Assembly (NCBI GenBank): GCA_038049695.1
Contig: CP142456.1
Span: 65,747,922-65,811,921 of the forward strand
DNA length: 64,000 nucleotides
Reading direction: 5' to 3'
Origin: Cinnamomum chago
Lineage: Eukaryota; Streptophyta; Magnoliopsida; Laurales; Lauraceae
Positions 38,966-49,324 of this stretch are shown piece by piece. The translations under genes were made by a program, and so were the position numbers. Numbering within the stretch: position 1 is the stretch's first letter; every line of letters starts with the position of its first letter. Under the pieces are notes generated by a model, which was not told where the DNA came from, made no database searches, and worked only from the letters and a program-made list of their open reading frames with translations.

Positions 38966-40147
38966 CTAGTGATGATGCTGCTGGCCCTGGTGCCTCTGAT
39001 GACGTCCACGCTGGAAAGGCTGCCCTCTAGGCTGCTGAGGTCCACGTGCCTGCTGCTGCTGGGCACGGTACTGCTGCTGCGGTGGAAGGGCAGCCTGACG
39101 GGCGGGCTGAGCCGCTGGAGCTGGGGCTGGAGCTGCCGAAGGTGCGGGAAGTCGAAGCATCTGAGGCTGACCTCCACGGAGCGGGCAATACCTGGAGATA
39201 TGCCCTGGCTCTCCACAGTCGTAGCACACTCGGGGTCCATGCTGCGGCTGCTGCTGCTGACGATGCTGATGCTGAGGCTGGAACTGCCCTGCCGGCCTCT
39301 GCCTCTGAAATGGCTGCAGCTGTCGTAGAGGCATGGGTTGCTGCCTGATCGGAGTGATCCGGAGTCGCTTCTGCTGGCGAATGGATTCTAGCCGCTGGAG
39401 TTGCTCCTCTGCCCAGAAAGCTCTCCTCAAAGCCTCCTCGTAGGTAGGCAGCTCGATGTAGGTCATGGCTATCTGGATCTCCTCGCTGAGACCGTCGACG
39501 AACCGCCGAACCCTCTCGGCCTCTGACGTGAGCAGCGCCTCTGCAAACCGGGACAGCTGGGTGAAGCGAACCTCGTACTGCGAGACTGTCATGCTACCCT
39601 GAACGAGAGTCTGGAACTCCCGGAGCTTACGCTCTCTGACGTGAGTGGGGATGAACTTCCGGAGGAAGTCAGTCTTGAAGGCAGTCCATGCTACCTCGTC
39701 CCCAATCTCCTCATAGGGCCTCTGCATGGTCCTCCACCAATCCTCCGCCACGCCGCGGAACATGTAAGCCGCTAACTGCACTCTCTGGCGCCCCGAGCAC
39801 TCGAAGACTCGGAAGATCTTCTCCATCCGGACGATCCAGTCGTCCGCCACCATAGGGTCGTCTGCTCCCGTGAACTCAGGCGGTCCCCTTTTGAGGAACC
39901 TCTCAAAGATAAGGTTCGGGTCTGCCCCCCGAACCGGCACATCCCCGGGGGCTGGCGGAGCCACCTTATCAATAACATCCAGGACCTGCGCCTGAAACTG
40001 CGCAAAATCCTCTGTCTGCCTCTGGTGAGCTGCGGTCTGGGCCTCCTGAGAAGCAAGGAAGGCCTGGAGAAATCTCTCGAAACGACGCTCATGGGCGGAC
40101 AGCTCGTCGATAGCTATCGTCTCTGGTGGTGGACCGCCTCCAGACAT
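38966..40147 (-). CDS. gag: Gag protein, internal region 4
   Basis: 393 residues, same protein as the other gag copies; looks whole. Its leader, PBS and the LTR5 edge follow on the right, so this is the unit nearest the array's outer 5' end. Confidence 0.93.
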   Translation of the reverse strand: MSGGGPPPETIAIDELSAHERRFERFLQAFLASQEAQTAAHQRQTEDFAQFQAQVLDVIDKVAPPAPGDVPVRGADPNLIFERFLKRGPPEFTGADDPMVADDWIVRMEKIFRVFECSGRQRVQLAAYMFRGVAEDWWRTMQRPYEEIGDEVAWTAFKTDFLRKFIPTHVRERKLREFQTLVQGSMTVSQYEVRFTQLSRFAEALLTSEAERVRRFVDGLSEEIQIAMTYIELPTYEEALRRAFWAEEQLQRLESIRQQKRLRITPIRQQPMPLRQLQPFQRQRPAGQFQPQHQHRQQQQPQHGPRVCYDCGEPGHISRYCPLRGGQPQMLRLPAPSAAPAPAPAAQPARQAALPPQQQYRAQQQQARGPQQPRGQPFQRGRHQRHQGQQHHH

Positions 40148-40298
40148 CTGTCATGAAAAAGAACCTGTGTCAATTTAAATCCAAAACCTAAAACTATACT
40201 GACTCTACCCAATCCATCGTCCTCACACGTATCCCGTTACTCGAATCCTCACTACGTCCTATGGTTTCTAGTGTGTTTTATTTCCTAGAGACCAGCTC

Positions 40299-40310
40299 GC
40301 TCTGATACCA
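40299..40310 (-). other. Primer binding site, internal region 4
   Basis: Minus strand TGGTATCAGAGC, five bases from the LTR5 edge at 40316. Confidence 0.88.
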
Positions 40311-40315
40311 TAAAA

Positions 40316-43300
40316 TGTAACGCCCCAATTCCGGATACCGATATACTCGTTCGACTACCCGAAATTGGCGCGCTACTTCCCGGAAAATCCGAGAACTTCC
40401 AAGATCGTAGGTCGCAGTGAGGTCCAATTTAAAACTTTTTGACCAACATAATTATAACATGTAATATTGCGGAAGCATAACGATTTAAACAAAACGAAAG
40501 CAATAGGTATCGATGTATATATTAAGTTTGAGCAGAACATTTGTCTAATTAAAATGGTTCAATGTTAATCAAAGTTATACATTTCCATTCTACCCTTCTC
40601 ACTACAGAATATCTCTCCAAAACCCAAAATAAACAAAGTCCCTCAAAACCCATGTGGATACTCCTCGCCCTCCGGCTCGACATCCGTGTCGGCCGGGCCC
40701 CACGCGTACTCTCCTGCAACGGGTGCCTCGACTACAGCTAGTGTGTCATCTGAAATCTCGGGATCAAGGCCTAAGCACCAATGAATGGGTCAGATCTAAA
40801 CGATCTGACAAGATACAGCATACTACTAACATAGAACATATATATCAAAGGAAATAAAGACGAGTACATAAATTAAATGAATAGCAAGGGAAATGAACTA
40901 AGCAGGTGTGCATGATAATCATAAGGAACTAAGATAAATAGAAACATCTAAACTACTGTAAACAAAGGGGCACATTCACACGAGCTGGAATACCGCGGGA
41001 TATTATGCCGCGGCCCTCCCATACTGAACACAGTTGCGGCGGGGAAATCTCACCAGTGGGAATAACTAATCCCAAATCTCACTCATCATCTCATCACCTC
41101 AACACTCCAGATCGGCACGGTATCACACCGTCCGTCTCAACCACACAGCTCATCATGATGGCTCCTCAACACTCAACTAGCTCCTACCGAGGATGATCAG
41201 TCCACAGGCTGAGCTTAAATCAATCGAGTGAATGTTCATGCCGACTCGAGAATAACTCTAAGGTCTGTGTCTGTCTAGGCTTTGCCTTGCGTGAACAAGG
41301 TCCTAACAATATCTCTAAGAGGTCTACATATCTCAATACAGTCTCTGGATCTCATTCAAGGTCCAGGCCCACTCGTTGGATCCATACCAAGGCCCATCAG
41401 TACATGGCCTGGTCTAAACCGTCCAAACGAGGCAACTAATCCATCTATTACTGATAACAGTTCCATTACAATCCATAACAGCTTAACAGTCCAATAAGAA
41501 CTACCTCTTCCAGCTAAAGGGTTCACATCTCCACACTTAGGCCCAATAAGGGCCCGCCTAGACACAGACACGGGTCAATGATCTCTGAAACCACATTATC
41601 GGGTCACCTCTAGATACCCTAGGTTCAGGTCTTCCAATTATGTTTAATTAACAGTAAACATCTAATCTAAAGATCTAAGAATGACAGAACAATAATAAGG
41701 AAGTATGAACTTCAACATAGGAATCAAAAGGGAAATCCAACGGTCCAATCCTAGGTAATGGGCCACTTTAAGTTCGGGTCTATCTCCGGTAATTCGATCT
41801 CTAAACGATGTCATTAATGCCGTAAAATATTGTATTTGGTGCTTAGTTGATTAAGGGCATTGTTGACAACTCTTAGAGGTCGAATCATCTTAGATTATCA
41901 ACCAAAACACTAAACAGTGGTCCCAGCGAGTCAAGGTTGAGCCACACCGTTGACTCGGGCTTAGGACACTGATAAATACTCATTTGGATGGTCAATGGGC
42001 CCCACAACTGATCATATCTCCTAAATGTTGAAAGATGGAAAATCAGGGTTTTCCAGGTGAACCTGATGTGCTGTGAGCTCGGTTGATTTCCTGGCCTAGA
42101 AGATCAACCGAGTGCACTAACTAATCTAAATCAGGCTTCCTGGACAACTCAATTCGTTTCCAAAGGTTTCCAGCGTGTTCGGTCAAACCCCTGGCCTGGG
42201 TGATTGATCGAATACTCCAAAAACCTTAGAAATGGTTGATGTCCCAGCCTTAAACATTATCTAAAGTAAAAATCCTAATATCAAGTCAATCTAGGTGTAA
42301 AGGGTCCAAGTTCCGGTTGGAAAAAACCGACTTTCAGTCACTTCTTGCACTAAGAGTATGCACCAGGTCAACAGGTGCAAGACCGGGTCAACCTGGCCAT
42401 TTAGAATGAGTTTTATGCAAGAAATGGCTGAGGGCCAATTTTTCCAAGATTTTCCAGTGTGGCCGGTTATCCTGGGCGGGTCCCTGGTTAACCTGCCCTA
42501 CATGGACTCAGCCTGCAGAAGGAAAACATCTGGGAGCAGGATTTCTGCAAAGTGCAGTTTGGCCGGTTAACCGGCCTGCAGGGCCCGGTTAACCGGCTGA
42601 CCTGCAGCATGCCCCTGCAGAAGAATAACTGGGAGCTATGATTTTCCCATTTCTGCAATTTCAGTGTGGCCGGTTGACCGGCCTGCAAAGCCCGGTCTAC
42701 CGGCTACACTGCCGGTTAACCAGCCGGTCTACCGGCACCCTGAAACGGGAGAAATCCCAATTGATGTAACCTTTCTGTTTTGCCTCCTTTTACACCCAAA
42801 TCACTTCCAATCACTTCCAAACTTCACCAACACCATTCTAAACATAAAATGACTCCATAACCATCCATCCATCACCTTATGGCCCACTGATCTTCCAAAT
42901 GGGGGGTGAAAACCCCCATCCATCAGTGACCTTTCATCCAAAACACAAAACAGAGCTCAAAGGAAATCTAACATTTAACTGAACATATTATGAACTGAAA
43001 TGGAATCACAGAAATAACCACACATCCTAAGTTAGTAGTTTGATGCACTTGCCTTTTTAGCTTGAGATAGAGAGAGGTTTGTGAAGAGAAATCCCAACCC
43101 AGCAGTGAAGAAGAGGAAATAAATCCCAGCTGCTGTAGCAGAGTGTAGCAGCAGCTCCAAATAGTCCCAGCACAATTGAAATGGTCCCAGTTCCAGGGAG
43201 AAGAAGAGATATGGCAGCTGTAGCTCCTTAAATGAAGAATTCCAGCACAACAGAGAAGGAAGAGGAGTAATTGCAGCACAGATTCAGCCCAGCAGTGAAG

Positions 43301-44487
43301 TGAAGAATAAGAAGAAGAAGAAGAAGAAGAAAAAGAATCCAGCAGTAGCTTCAAGATGGACTTACAGCAACAGCAACAGTCCAGCAGAGTAGTGGTTCCA
43401 GCAGAGAACCACCACAGCAACTGGAAAATGAAATGAGAAGGGAAGATGGGGTAATAACAGCAGCTCTTGGAAAATTCCAGCAGAGTGACAGTTGCAGAGA
43501 AATGAAGAGAGGAATAGGAAGATGGAGCAGCAACTATAATACTTCCTCTCAGCACAGAAATCAGAACTCCAGCAAAGTAACAGGGCTGGATGAGGGGAAA
43601 TGAGAGAAAGGGAAAAGAGAGAAATGAAGAAGATGAAGGGGTGGCTGCAGCAGTAGTTCTTCAAGGTGAGGTTCCAGCAGTCACAGCAGCCCAGGTGGAT
43701 TTCCAGCAATTTCTCCAACACAACAGAGAAGCTGGAGATGGTGTAGTAGCTGCCACTGGAAAGATGTCCCAGCACAGAGTCTGTAGCTCAGGTGAATGAG
43801 GAAGAAGAAGAAGTAGAAGAAGACAGCCACAGCAGCAACAATCTCAGCTCAGAAGTGGAGAAGAAGAATAGAAAGAAGGAGCACAGCAGCTGAGTAGTGG
43901 TTTTCAAGAAGATAGTCTCCAGCACAGTCTCAATGGAACTCTTTGCTCAACGTGGGAGAGGAAATGAAGGGAAGGGGCAGTTGGGCTGGAGGTTTTCTTG
44001 GGATTAGGGCTCTCCTTGGGGATAAGAGATTATTTATAGTTTTAGTGGGGAGTGATTAGGGACCATAATACCCTTAGGGTTTAATGGGATTAGGGTTAGG
44101 GTTTGAGGCTAATCTGGTCTTTTGGTTAGGAAGCTTCTAGAGAGAGAGGGCACCTTTCTTAGCACTAAACCCACACTAATTAACTTAATTAAACTTAACT
44201 AAGGACCCACCTACACTAATAGCCTAGGATTAACTCATACACCCAACTAACCTAGTCTAACCAAAAATCTTAGGAGATCTAACTAGTCAATCTAATTAGC
44301 CCCTAATTAGCCCAAATAAATCAGTAATTAACAATGATTAGCCATAATTAGCAATAATTAGCGAAGATTAGCAAAGATTAGTAGAGATAGTAGTAATTAG
44401 CAATAATTAACCAATAATTAACATAGATTAGCATAAATTAGTCTATAAAGTAGTATTTAGAGGGCCCACCAAGGGTGGGACCTCACA
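40316..44487 (-). repeat. LTR5 (4172 bp), outer 5' LTR of the array
   Basis: Its left edge abuts a PBS and its right edge abuts flank, so it is the true outer 5' LTR. It is a mosaic of markers. It has the 15-bp insert of LTR3 and LTR4, but only one AGCAAAGATT unit, like LTR0. It lacks the CAATCAAGTG variant of LTR3 and LTR4. Confidence 0.93.
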
Positions 44488-44829
44488 GAGGTGGTTTGAA
44501 AATAGGTAGTATTTGTGTAGGGAGATGAGAAAAAGATGCTGAGAAATTAGGTTGTAGAGAGCAAGAGTGGAAGGAGAATAAAGGGGAAAAAAAAAGAAAG
44601 AAAGAGGAGTTATGTGAGATGGGGTGAAGTTTCAATCGTTTGGTTGGAAGAAAATGATCAGGTTTAGATGGATTTGTTTAGGTTGTTGGAGAAAAAGGGA
44701 TTCGAAAAATGATAGTTGAGATGGCTATACAAGAGAATGGGGTGCGTTTGGTGACAAGCTCTCCCACCTGCATCGAAGTCCGAGACCGTTGAGGCTGCCA
44801 TATCACAAAGGAAAATGTTGTGCAAGTAG
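44488..44829. repeat. Duplicated flank, copy B
   Basis: Matches copy A (3779-4120) until 44829, then continues into different sequence. This copy probably continues the original flank, since no filler or element fragment follows. A minus-strand open frame (44664-44921, 85 residues) runs through it. It has a Leu/Ser-rich start, no recognised domain and a possible splice donor after GATGCAG. I do not call it a gene. Confidence 0.85.
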
Positions 44830-46278
44830 GGGATTAGTTGTAGAGGCGAAAGGATCTGGAGGAGGAGGAGGGAGGAGAGAGAAAGAAAATGTGGGTGAAT
44901 GGGGATATTCCCACTCACCAAGACAACGAAAAAGTGAATAAAAATGGGCCCCTATGACCACTACAATTGATACATGTATTTTGAGTCCTATTTTTTTGGT
45001 CTAAAGTGACTCTAAGGGGATTTTTCGGTAAAATCCTCTTTATAAAAGGAATGGCAATGCTTAAAAGATTCTTTGAAATCGAGGAAGAGACTAAAGCCGG
45101 GCCTTCAGGACCTCCTTGTTTTCATGGAATCAAATTCCTAGGAAGTCATGGTGGGTTTTTATAGCGAAGGTATCCCCGTGGTATTAACCTATCAAAACTA
45201 ATCCTCCGGGCACACACGCTCACCCCATACTTGCACCGGTTAAATCTAGGGGGATTCAACTACATGACCCAATAGAAAAAACCCATGCATTATGCCGAAG
45301 AGCCAACACCCAAGGATGAAGGAACGCATGGTGAAATGAGTTGCAACAAATGATTTTTAAAGATGCAATGGGTAAAGGATATAAGTTTGAGAAATAAACA
45401 AGACCCTGACATTCCTAGGGTGAAGAAGGTTGTGTATTCAAATACCATCTTCACTAAATTTATTCTATTAAAGGGGAGGTTATCTGATGGTCATTTTCGG
45501 ATCTTCACCTTTATTTCTTCAATTTTAACGACTTATAAGAATATATATTTTTATTAAAAAAAATTCTAGCAATCTTATTCCATGCAAACAAATGGGCCCT
45601 TAGGGCATTTTTGTATTTACAAAATATATATTAGTTTCTATATAACCTCCATTTTAATGGAAATTGAATCAATTATGTGACTTCTTTGAGAGTGGATATA
45701 TGTATTTATGTTGTCTCCTTTGATCTTTCTGGGTTTTCTCTTCTTTGTTTTTTCTTTCTTCCCTTTTGTAATTTTCCTTTTTTAATGGAAGTTCTTGTTA
45801 CAGATAAAGAAAATTGAAATTGAATCAAGGGAAGATGTAAAATGAATACATAACCATCACTCTACTAATTCAAATCTTAGAAAAGTCAAGATCCAATACA
45901 CATAGCTACCTTAAATCTTTCACCTCTCACCTCATCTCCTTCACCCCTAACCTCGTTAATTAACCTCGAGTGGAGCTCAGTTTTTTTACCATTTTGTGTG
46001 TGTGGGGGGGGGCGTGGGGGGCGTGGTTTGTGTATTTATTCATGTGAATCCTTGATATTTATTCCTATATAAGAAAAAGTTAATCGAGCAGGTGCCAATG
46101 TGCCAACAACACAAGCAGGCTGGTTGCCAAATTGGCTTGATGATTGAGGCCGACCATGTTTTAAAGTAGGGTTGTCAATGGACTAGATCCAAAATGCAAT
46201 TAGCATGAAGTTAGATTTCAAACCGGTGGAACACCCAATGGGCTAGGCCTATTCATAACCCGGTTGCCCTAAGCACAG
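44830..46278. other. Intergenic, no gene recognised
   Basis: AT-rich single-copy-looking DNA with many stops in all frames. A G-rich stretch at 46004-46025 (runs of nine and six G) could form a quadruplex. I see no domain, RNA or element terminus in it. Confidence 0.6.
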
Positions 46279-46282
46279 ACAC

Positions 46283-46783
46283 TTTTTTTTTTTACTATCG
46301 GTGGGTTCCCAATCCTTTTGGTTGGAATAATTCCTCCAGGCTTAGAGGGAAGCCGGGTAAACTCTCCTTAGCCCAATGGTTAAAAATATAGAAAGCAGTG
46401 GGAGCGGATTAACCTTTAAGTCTAGGTACAAAAGTATTGGGCTGGACATGCTTGTCAATATGAGGCTGTCCAAACAGTCCTTGGGGGATTAATCCCTTCG
46501 AGCCAAGAGGGATGCCGGGTAAACTCCCCTGTAACCCAAGTGTGGTAGTGTAGTTTCGAATCTACAACCTCCAGATGCAAACCGTTGGAATCATGACTGT
46601 TTGGAGAGCCTCATATTGACAAGCATGTCCAGCCCATTACTTTTGTACCTAGACTTGAAGGTCAATCTGCTCCCACTGCTTTCTATATTTTTAACAGTCC
46701 GGCTTCCCTCTGGATCAGGAGGGATTAGTCCAACCAAAATGATTGGGAACCCAACAATAGTAAAAAAAAAAAAAAAAAAAAAA
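46283..46783. repeat. Foldback repeat: two arms of about 190 bp, head to head
   Basis: The left arm (46283-46479) starts with a T run and the right arm (46595-46783) ends with an A run; the two are inverted copies. Examples are GTGGGTTCCCAATCC on the left against GATTGGGAACCCA on the right, and GGCTGTCCAAACAGTC against GACTGTTTGGAGAGCC at the inner edges. A third related piece (GCCGGGTAAACTCC, near 46515) lies in the 115-bp spacer in direct orientation to the left arm. It could be two SINE-like copies inserted head to head, each ending in poly(A), or a foldback MITE. No clear target duplication was seen. Confidence 0.75.
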
Positions 46784-46822
46784 GTCCTGATTCAATGAGA
46801 AGGCTGAGTGCACGGACAACAA

Positions 46823-46992
46823 TTTGTTATGCTGCAACCCAAATCATTTCAGTCAGCTGTAAAAGATGGTCCACCAAATGTAAAATTTGATGCAGCTATA
46901 GGGCCATGATAAACAAGATGGACCCATATGTGCTAAAAAAGTTTGTGATGCTGCAGCCCAAATCATTTCTGTCAGCTGTAAAAGATGGTCCC
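46823..46992 (+). repeat. Pair of 51-bp direct repeats, 119 bp apart
   Basis: 46823-46873 and 46942-46992 share a segment containing CCCAAATCATTTC and GTCAGCTGTAAAAGATGGTCC, with about three mismatches. A tandem duplication is the simplest reading. They end 26 bp before the tRNA gene. Confidence 0.7.
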
Positions 46993-47005
46993 CCATTATC
47001 AAGCT

Positions 47006-47010
47006 AAAAA
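47006..47010 (-). terminator. RNA polymerase III T-run terminator of tRNA-Glu
   Basis: The minus strand carries TTTTT eight bases after the tRNA 3' end, the usual Pol III stop signal. Confidence 0.7.
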
Positions 47011-47018
47011 TTTTACTT

Positions 47019-47090
47019 TCCGTTGCCGGGACTTGAACCCGGGTCTTCCGGGTGAGAGCCGGATATCCTGACCAACTAGACTACAACGGA
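47019..47090 (-). tRNA. trnE-CTC: tRNA-Glu (anticodon CTC)
   Basis: 72 nt on the minus strand. The acceptor stem pairs TCCGTTG with CAACGGA. The anticodon stem CCGG/CCGG encloses CT-CTC-AC, giving anticodon CTC for GAG codons. The T arm is CCGGG-TTCAAGT-CCCGG. A-box (TAGTCTAGTTGG) and B-box (GGTTCAAGTCC) promoters are internal. CCA is not encoded, as usual for eukaryotes. It closely resembles known plant tRNA-Glu(CTC), with paired changes in the anticodon stem, so it is probably functional. No intron is seen. Confidence 0.93.
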
Positions 47091-47195
47091 CCTATGAATA
47101 ATATTACTTTTAAAGTCTTTTCATACATATATTGGTCCATCTTACCCATCTCAAAAGTTGGGAAAAGGTTGGGTGAGTCTAAATTTGTTGGGGGA

Positions 47196-47935
47196 AGGGA
47201 TTTCAAAGTCCGGAGGCTTTTAATTTAGCCCTTTTGGCCAAGCAAGGATGGAGTCTCATGGATAATACTCGATCCTTGTTCTATAGAGTATTCAAAGTGA
47301 GGTTCTTCACAATGTTCCTTTTTTAAAAACATCAATTGGTAGCCGGGCATCCTACGTGGTAGGGCATTTTAGAAGCTAGTAAGATTCTTCAAGTGGGGTG
47401 TAGATGGAGGATGAGCATGGGCAGAGCATAAAGGGTTTGGAAAGATAGATGGCTCTCGACCCCCATCTATCACTTTAAAATTATAACCCCAAGGCAAGGT
47501 CTTCATGAGGAGGCAACTGTACGAGGTCGAAGTGTTGGTCTACAAATATGATTGGATCAGTCTTTTTTGCACGTGAGATCGAGACTATATTGAAGATTCC
47601 TTTGAGTCCTCAATTGCCTGAGAATAAAGTGATATTGGCTGAAACCAAATTAGGAGAGTTTACCGTAAAAAGTGCATATTTATTAGCTCGAAGGCAACTA
47701 CAAAATCCTAATACAGGGGAGTCCTCTTATTTGGGTGCTCGCAAATAGTTTTGAAAGTCCCTTTGGAATATGAATGTTCCAAATAAAATCAAAACTTTTG
47801 CATGGAGGATGTGTAAGAACACTATCCCAACAAAGGTGAATCTTGAGAGAAGAATATATTTGAAAGTAGAATCTGTGATTTGTGTTTGAGGGAGGAGGAA
47901 GATTGTATTTTGTGGCCTCTGTCCATAAGCACAAA
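47196..47935 (+). pseudogene. LINE (L1-type) polymerase C-terminal fossil
   Basis: Conceptual translation shows strings typical of the end of plant L1-like ORF2. GFQSPEAFNLALLAKQGW starts near 47199. RVWKDRWL follows near 47440. GEFTVKSAYLLARRQL lies at about 47655-47700. SLWNMNVPNKIKTFAWRM near 47760 resembles the zf-RVT zinc-binding module. Several stops and at least one frame change separate these pieces, so it is dead. Neither a 5' end nor a poly(A) tail was found, so it is a truncated internal piece. Confidence 0.8.
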
Positions 47936-49324
47936 TGGTGTGGAATGTTTGTCCTTCTAGATTTGTCCACAAGCATTAATGGTGTGAGATGTCACCTCTG
48001 CAAAGTGCTTTTCAGGGGAGTCTATGCACCCCAACTGCAGTTCTTAAGAGAGTTGCAAAATCACTATCGCTGCAGTCTTTAATATCCTGTTAAAAACGAG
48101 ATCAATGATAGTCCTGAGATGATAGTACTTGAATCGTTAATTATCATTGTTAAGTAGAAAGATTTTGTATAATTTGTCGGCAGAATTCTCACTCTGTTGA
48201 TATGGAGTGATTTGGACCTTCCAATCATCAAATGCCCAGTTACCAAAAGATGAGAAAATGTTCTCATCAGTGATCTCGCCTATGCAGTCACTCTTAAGAC
48301 ATTTTTTTAGGATTGTCATTCAAAATTTACCATCTAAATTCATGCAGTTGATCAAATACATGTCAATAAGAATGCAATAAGGACTTCCATTGGAAGTCTT
48401 TATCACTTACCTAGTCTCCCTCAATATCTCTACATCCCTATCTTCTATTTACCTTTTTATTTCTTCAGAGGAGAAAAAAATATTAAGGTGTTACTTTGAT
48501 TTGTCTATATAAGGGAAAAAGAATATTCTCCATATTCCACTTTCCACTTTCCACTCTCACAACTTACACGTTAGAGATTTAGAAATTATAAGAGGTATTC
48601 GGAGAGAATAATAATGTCCATCTTAGTTCTGACTACACGATAGTCCATCTGAATCATTGAATCTTGACACTGTTTGTGTACAACAATGGAAGAGGAAAGT
48701 GGCTTTCTTCTTTCGTGGAAATGCATTTTCCAAGGGGAGTGGTTGGATTCCTATTTCTACACAAAACCGGAATAATGCGTGCTTTTTAACATTTTGCCGT
48801 AGGAACTTACATTGCACCGAACAGATACATTTGACCAAAAAAGGAAGTAACTTTCCGTTTCCATGGGAACGAATCTACAAAAATGTGTCCTGAATGTGAA
48901 GTGTGTTTAAACTTTTTATTTACATTCATATATTAGGTTAGTTATTCATGAATGTAAGTCGCTTATAGCATATCCAATAAATAATATGTTATTTTGGAGA
49001 TGCCAAATTCCATTTAAAGGCTTATGTGGCAATTTAAATGTTTAGAATTTAGCATCTCCTAAAGTAGGAACTCCACTCGATATGCTAAATTTATTATTTT
49101 ATTATTTTTGTATCTTTTACCTATTTTATTATATTAAATAGATTGAGTTTTTACTAAATAGGTTTGGTTCGATTTAAATGTTATTAAATAATTATTTATT
49201 TTATAAAAGTAAAAATTTACTGATTGTAATTTTTAAAAATACTGCCTTAAAATTCAAATACAATACATGTGTAAATAACAAACAACAATAGGTTTTACCA
49301 CAATTTTTCGTACCGTCAAACCGA
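47936..49324. other. Intergenic, AT-rich, no gene recognised
   Basis: Mostly AT-rich DNA. A promoter-like TATA string (TCTATATAAGG, 48504-48514) is followed at 48686 by an ATG in good plant context (ACAACAATGG) opening only 29 codons to 48775. I cannot say whether this is a small gene, a remnant of an LTR promoter or chance. Confidence 0.5.

Larger units (their letters stand above)
4130..44487 (-). mobile_element. Tandem array of a Tekay/Del-type Ty3/Gypsy chromovirus (5 LTRs, 4 internal regions)
   Basis: The array is LTR-internal-LTR repeated with periods of 9015, 9014, 9030 and 9030 bp. Each LTR has PBS sequence on its left and a polypurine tract on its right, except LTR5, which is followed by flank. 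There are no target-site duplications between units, so the copies arose by recombination and not by separate insertions. Gene order, Met-tRNA primer, long LTRs and a C-terminal chromodomain-like segment point to a Tekay/Del-type chromovirus. Three internal regions look whole and one has about one break. Near-identity of the copies implies a very recent origin or ongoing homogenisation. Confidence 0.9.

Noticed and set aside
1-44829. Regular 9-kb repetition considered as a satellite, rDNA or CRISPR-like array
   Set aside because: Units contain LTRs, PBS, polypurine tract, gag and pol; this is a retrotransposon array.
44664-44921. 85-residue minus-strand frame across the flank as a host gene
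   Set aside because: No recognised domain; Leu/Ser-rich start; only a splice-donor-like end. Kept as a remark under the flank.
46004-46025. G-rich run as a regulatory quadruplex
   Set aside because: Could fold, but there is no gene nearby and no sign of conservation; mentioned only as composition.
46601-46798. 65-residue plus-strand frame ending in Lys repeats
   Set aside because: The Lys run is the poly(A) tract of the foldback arm.
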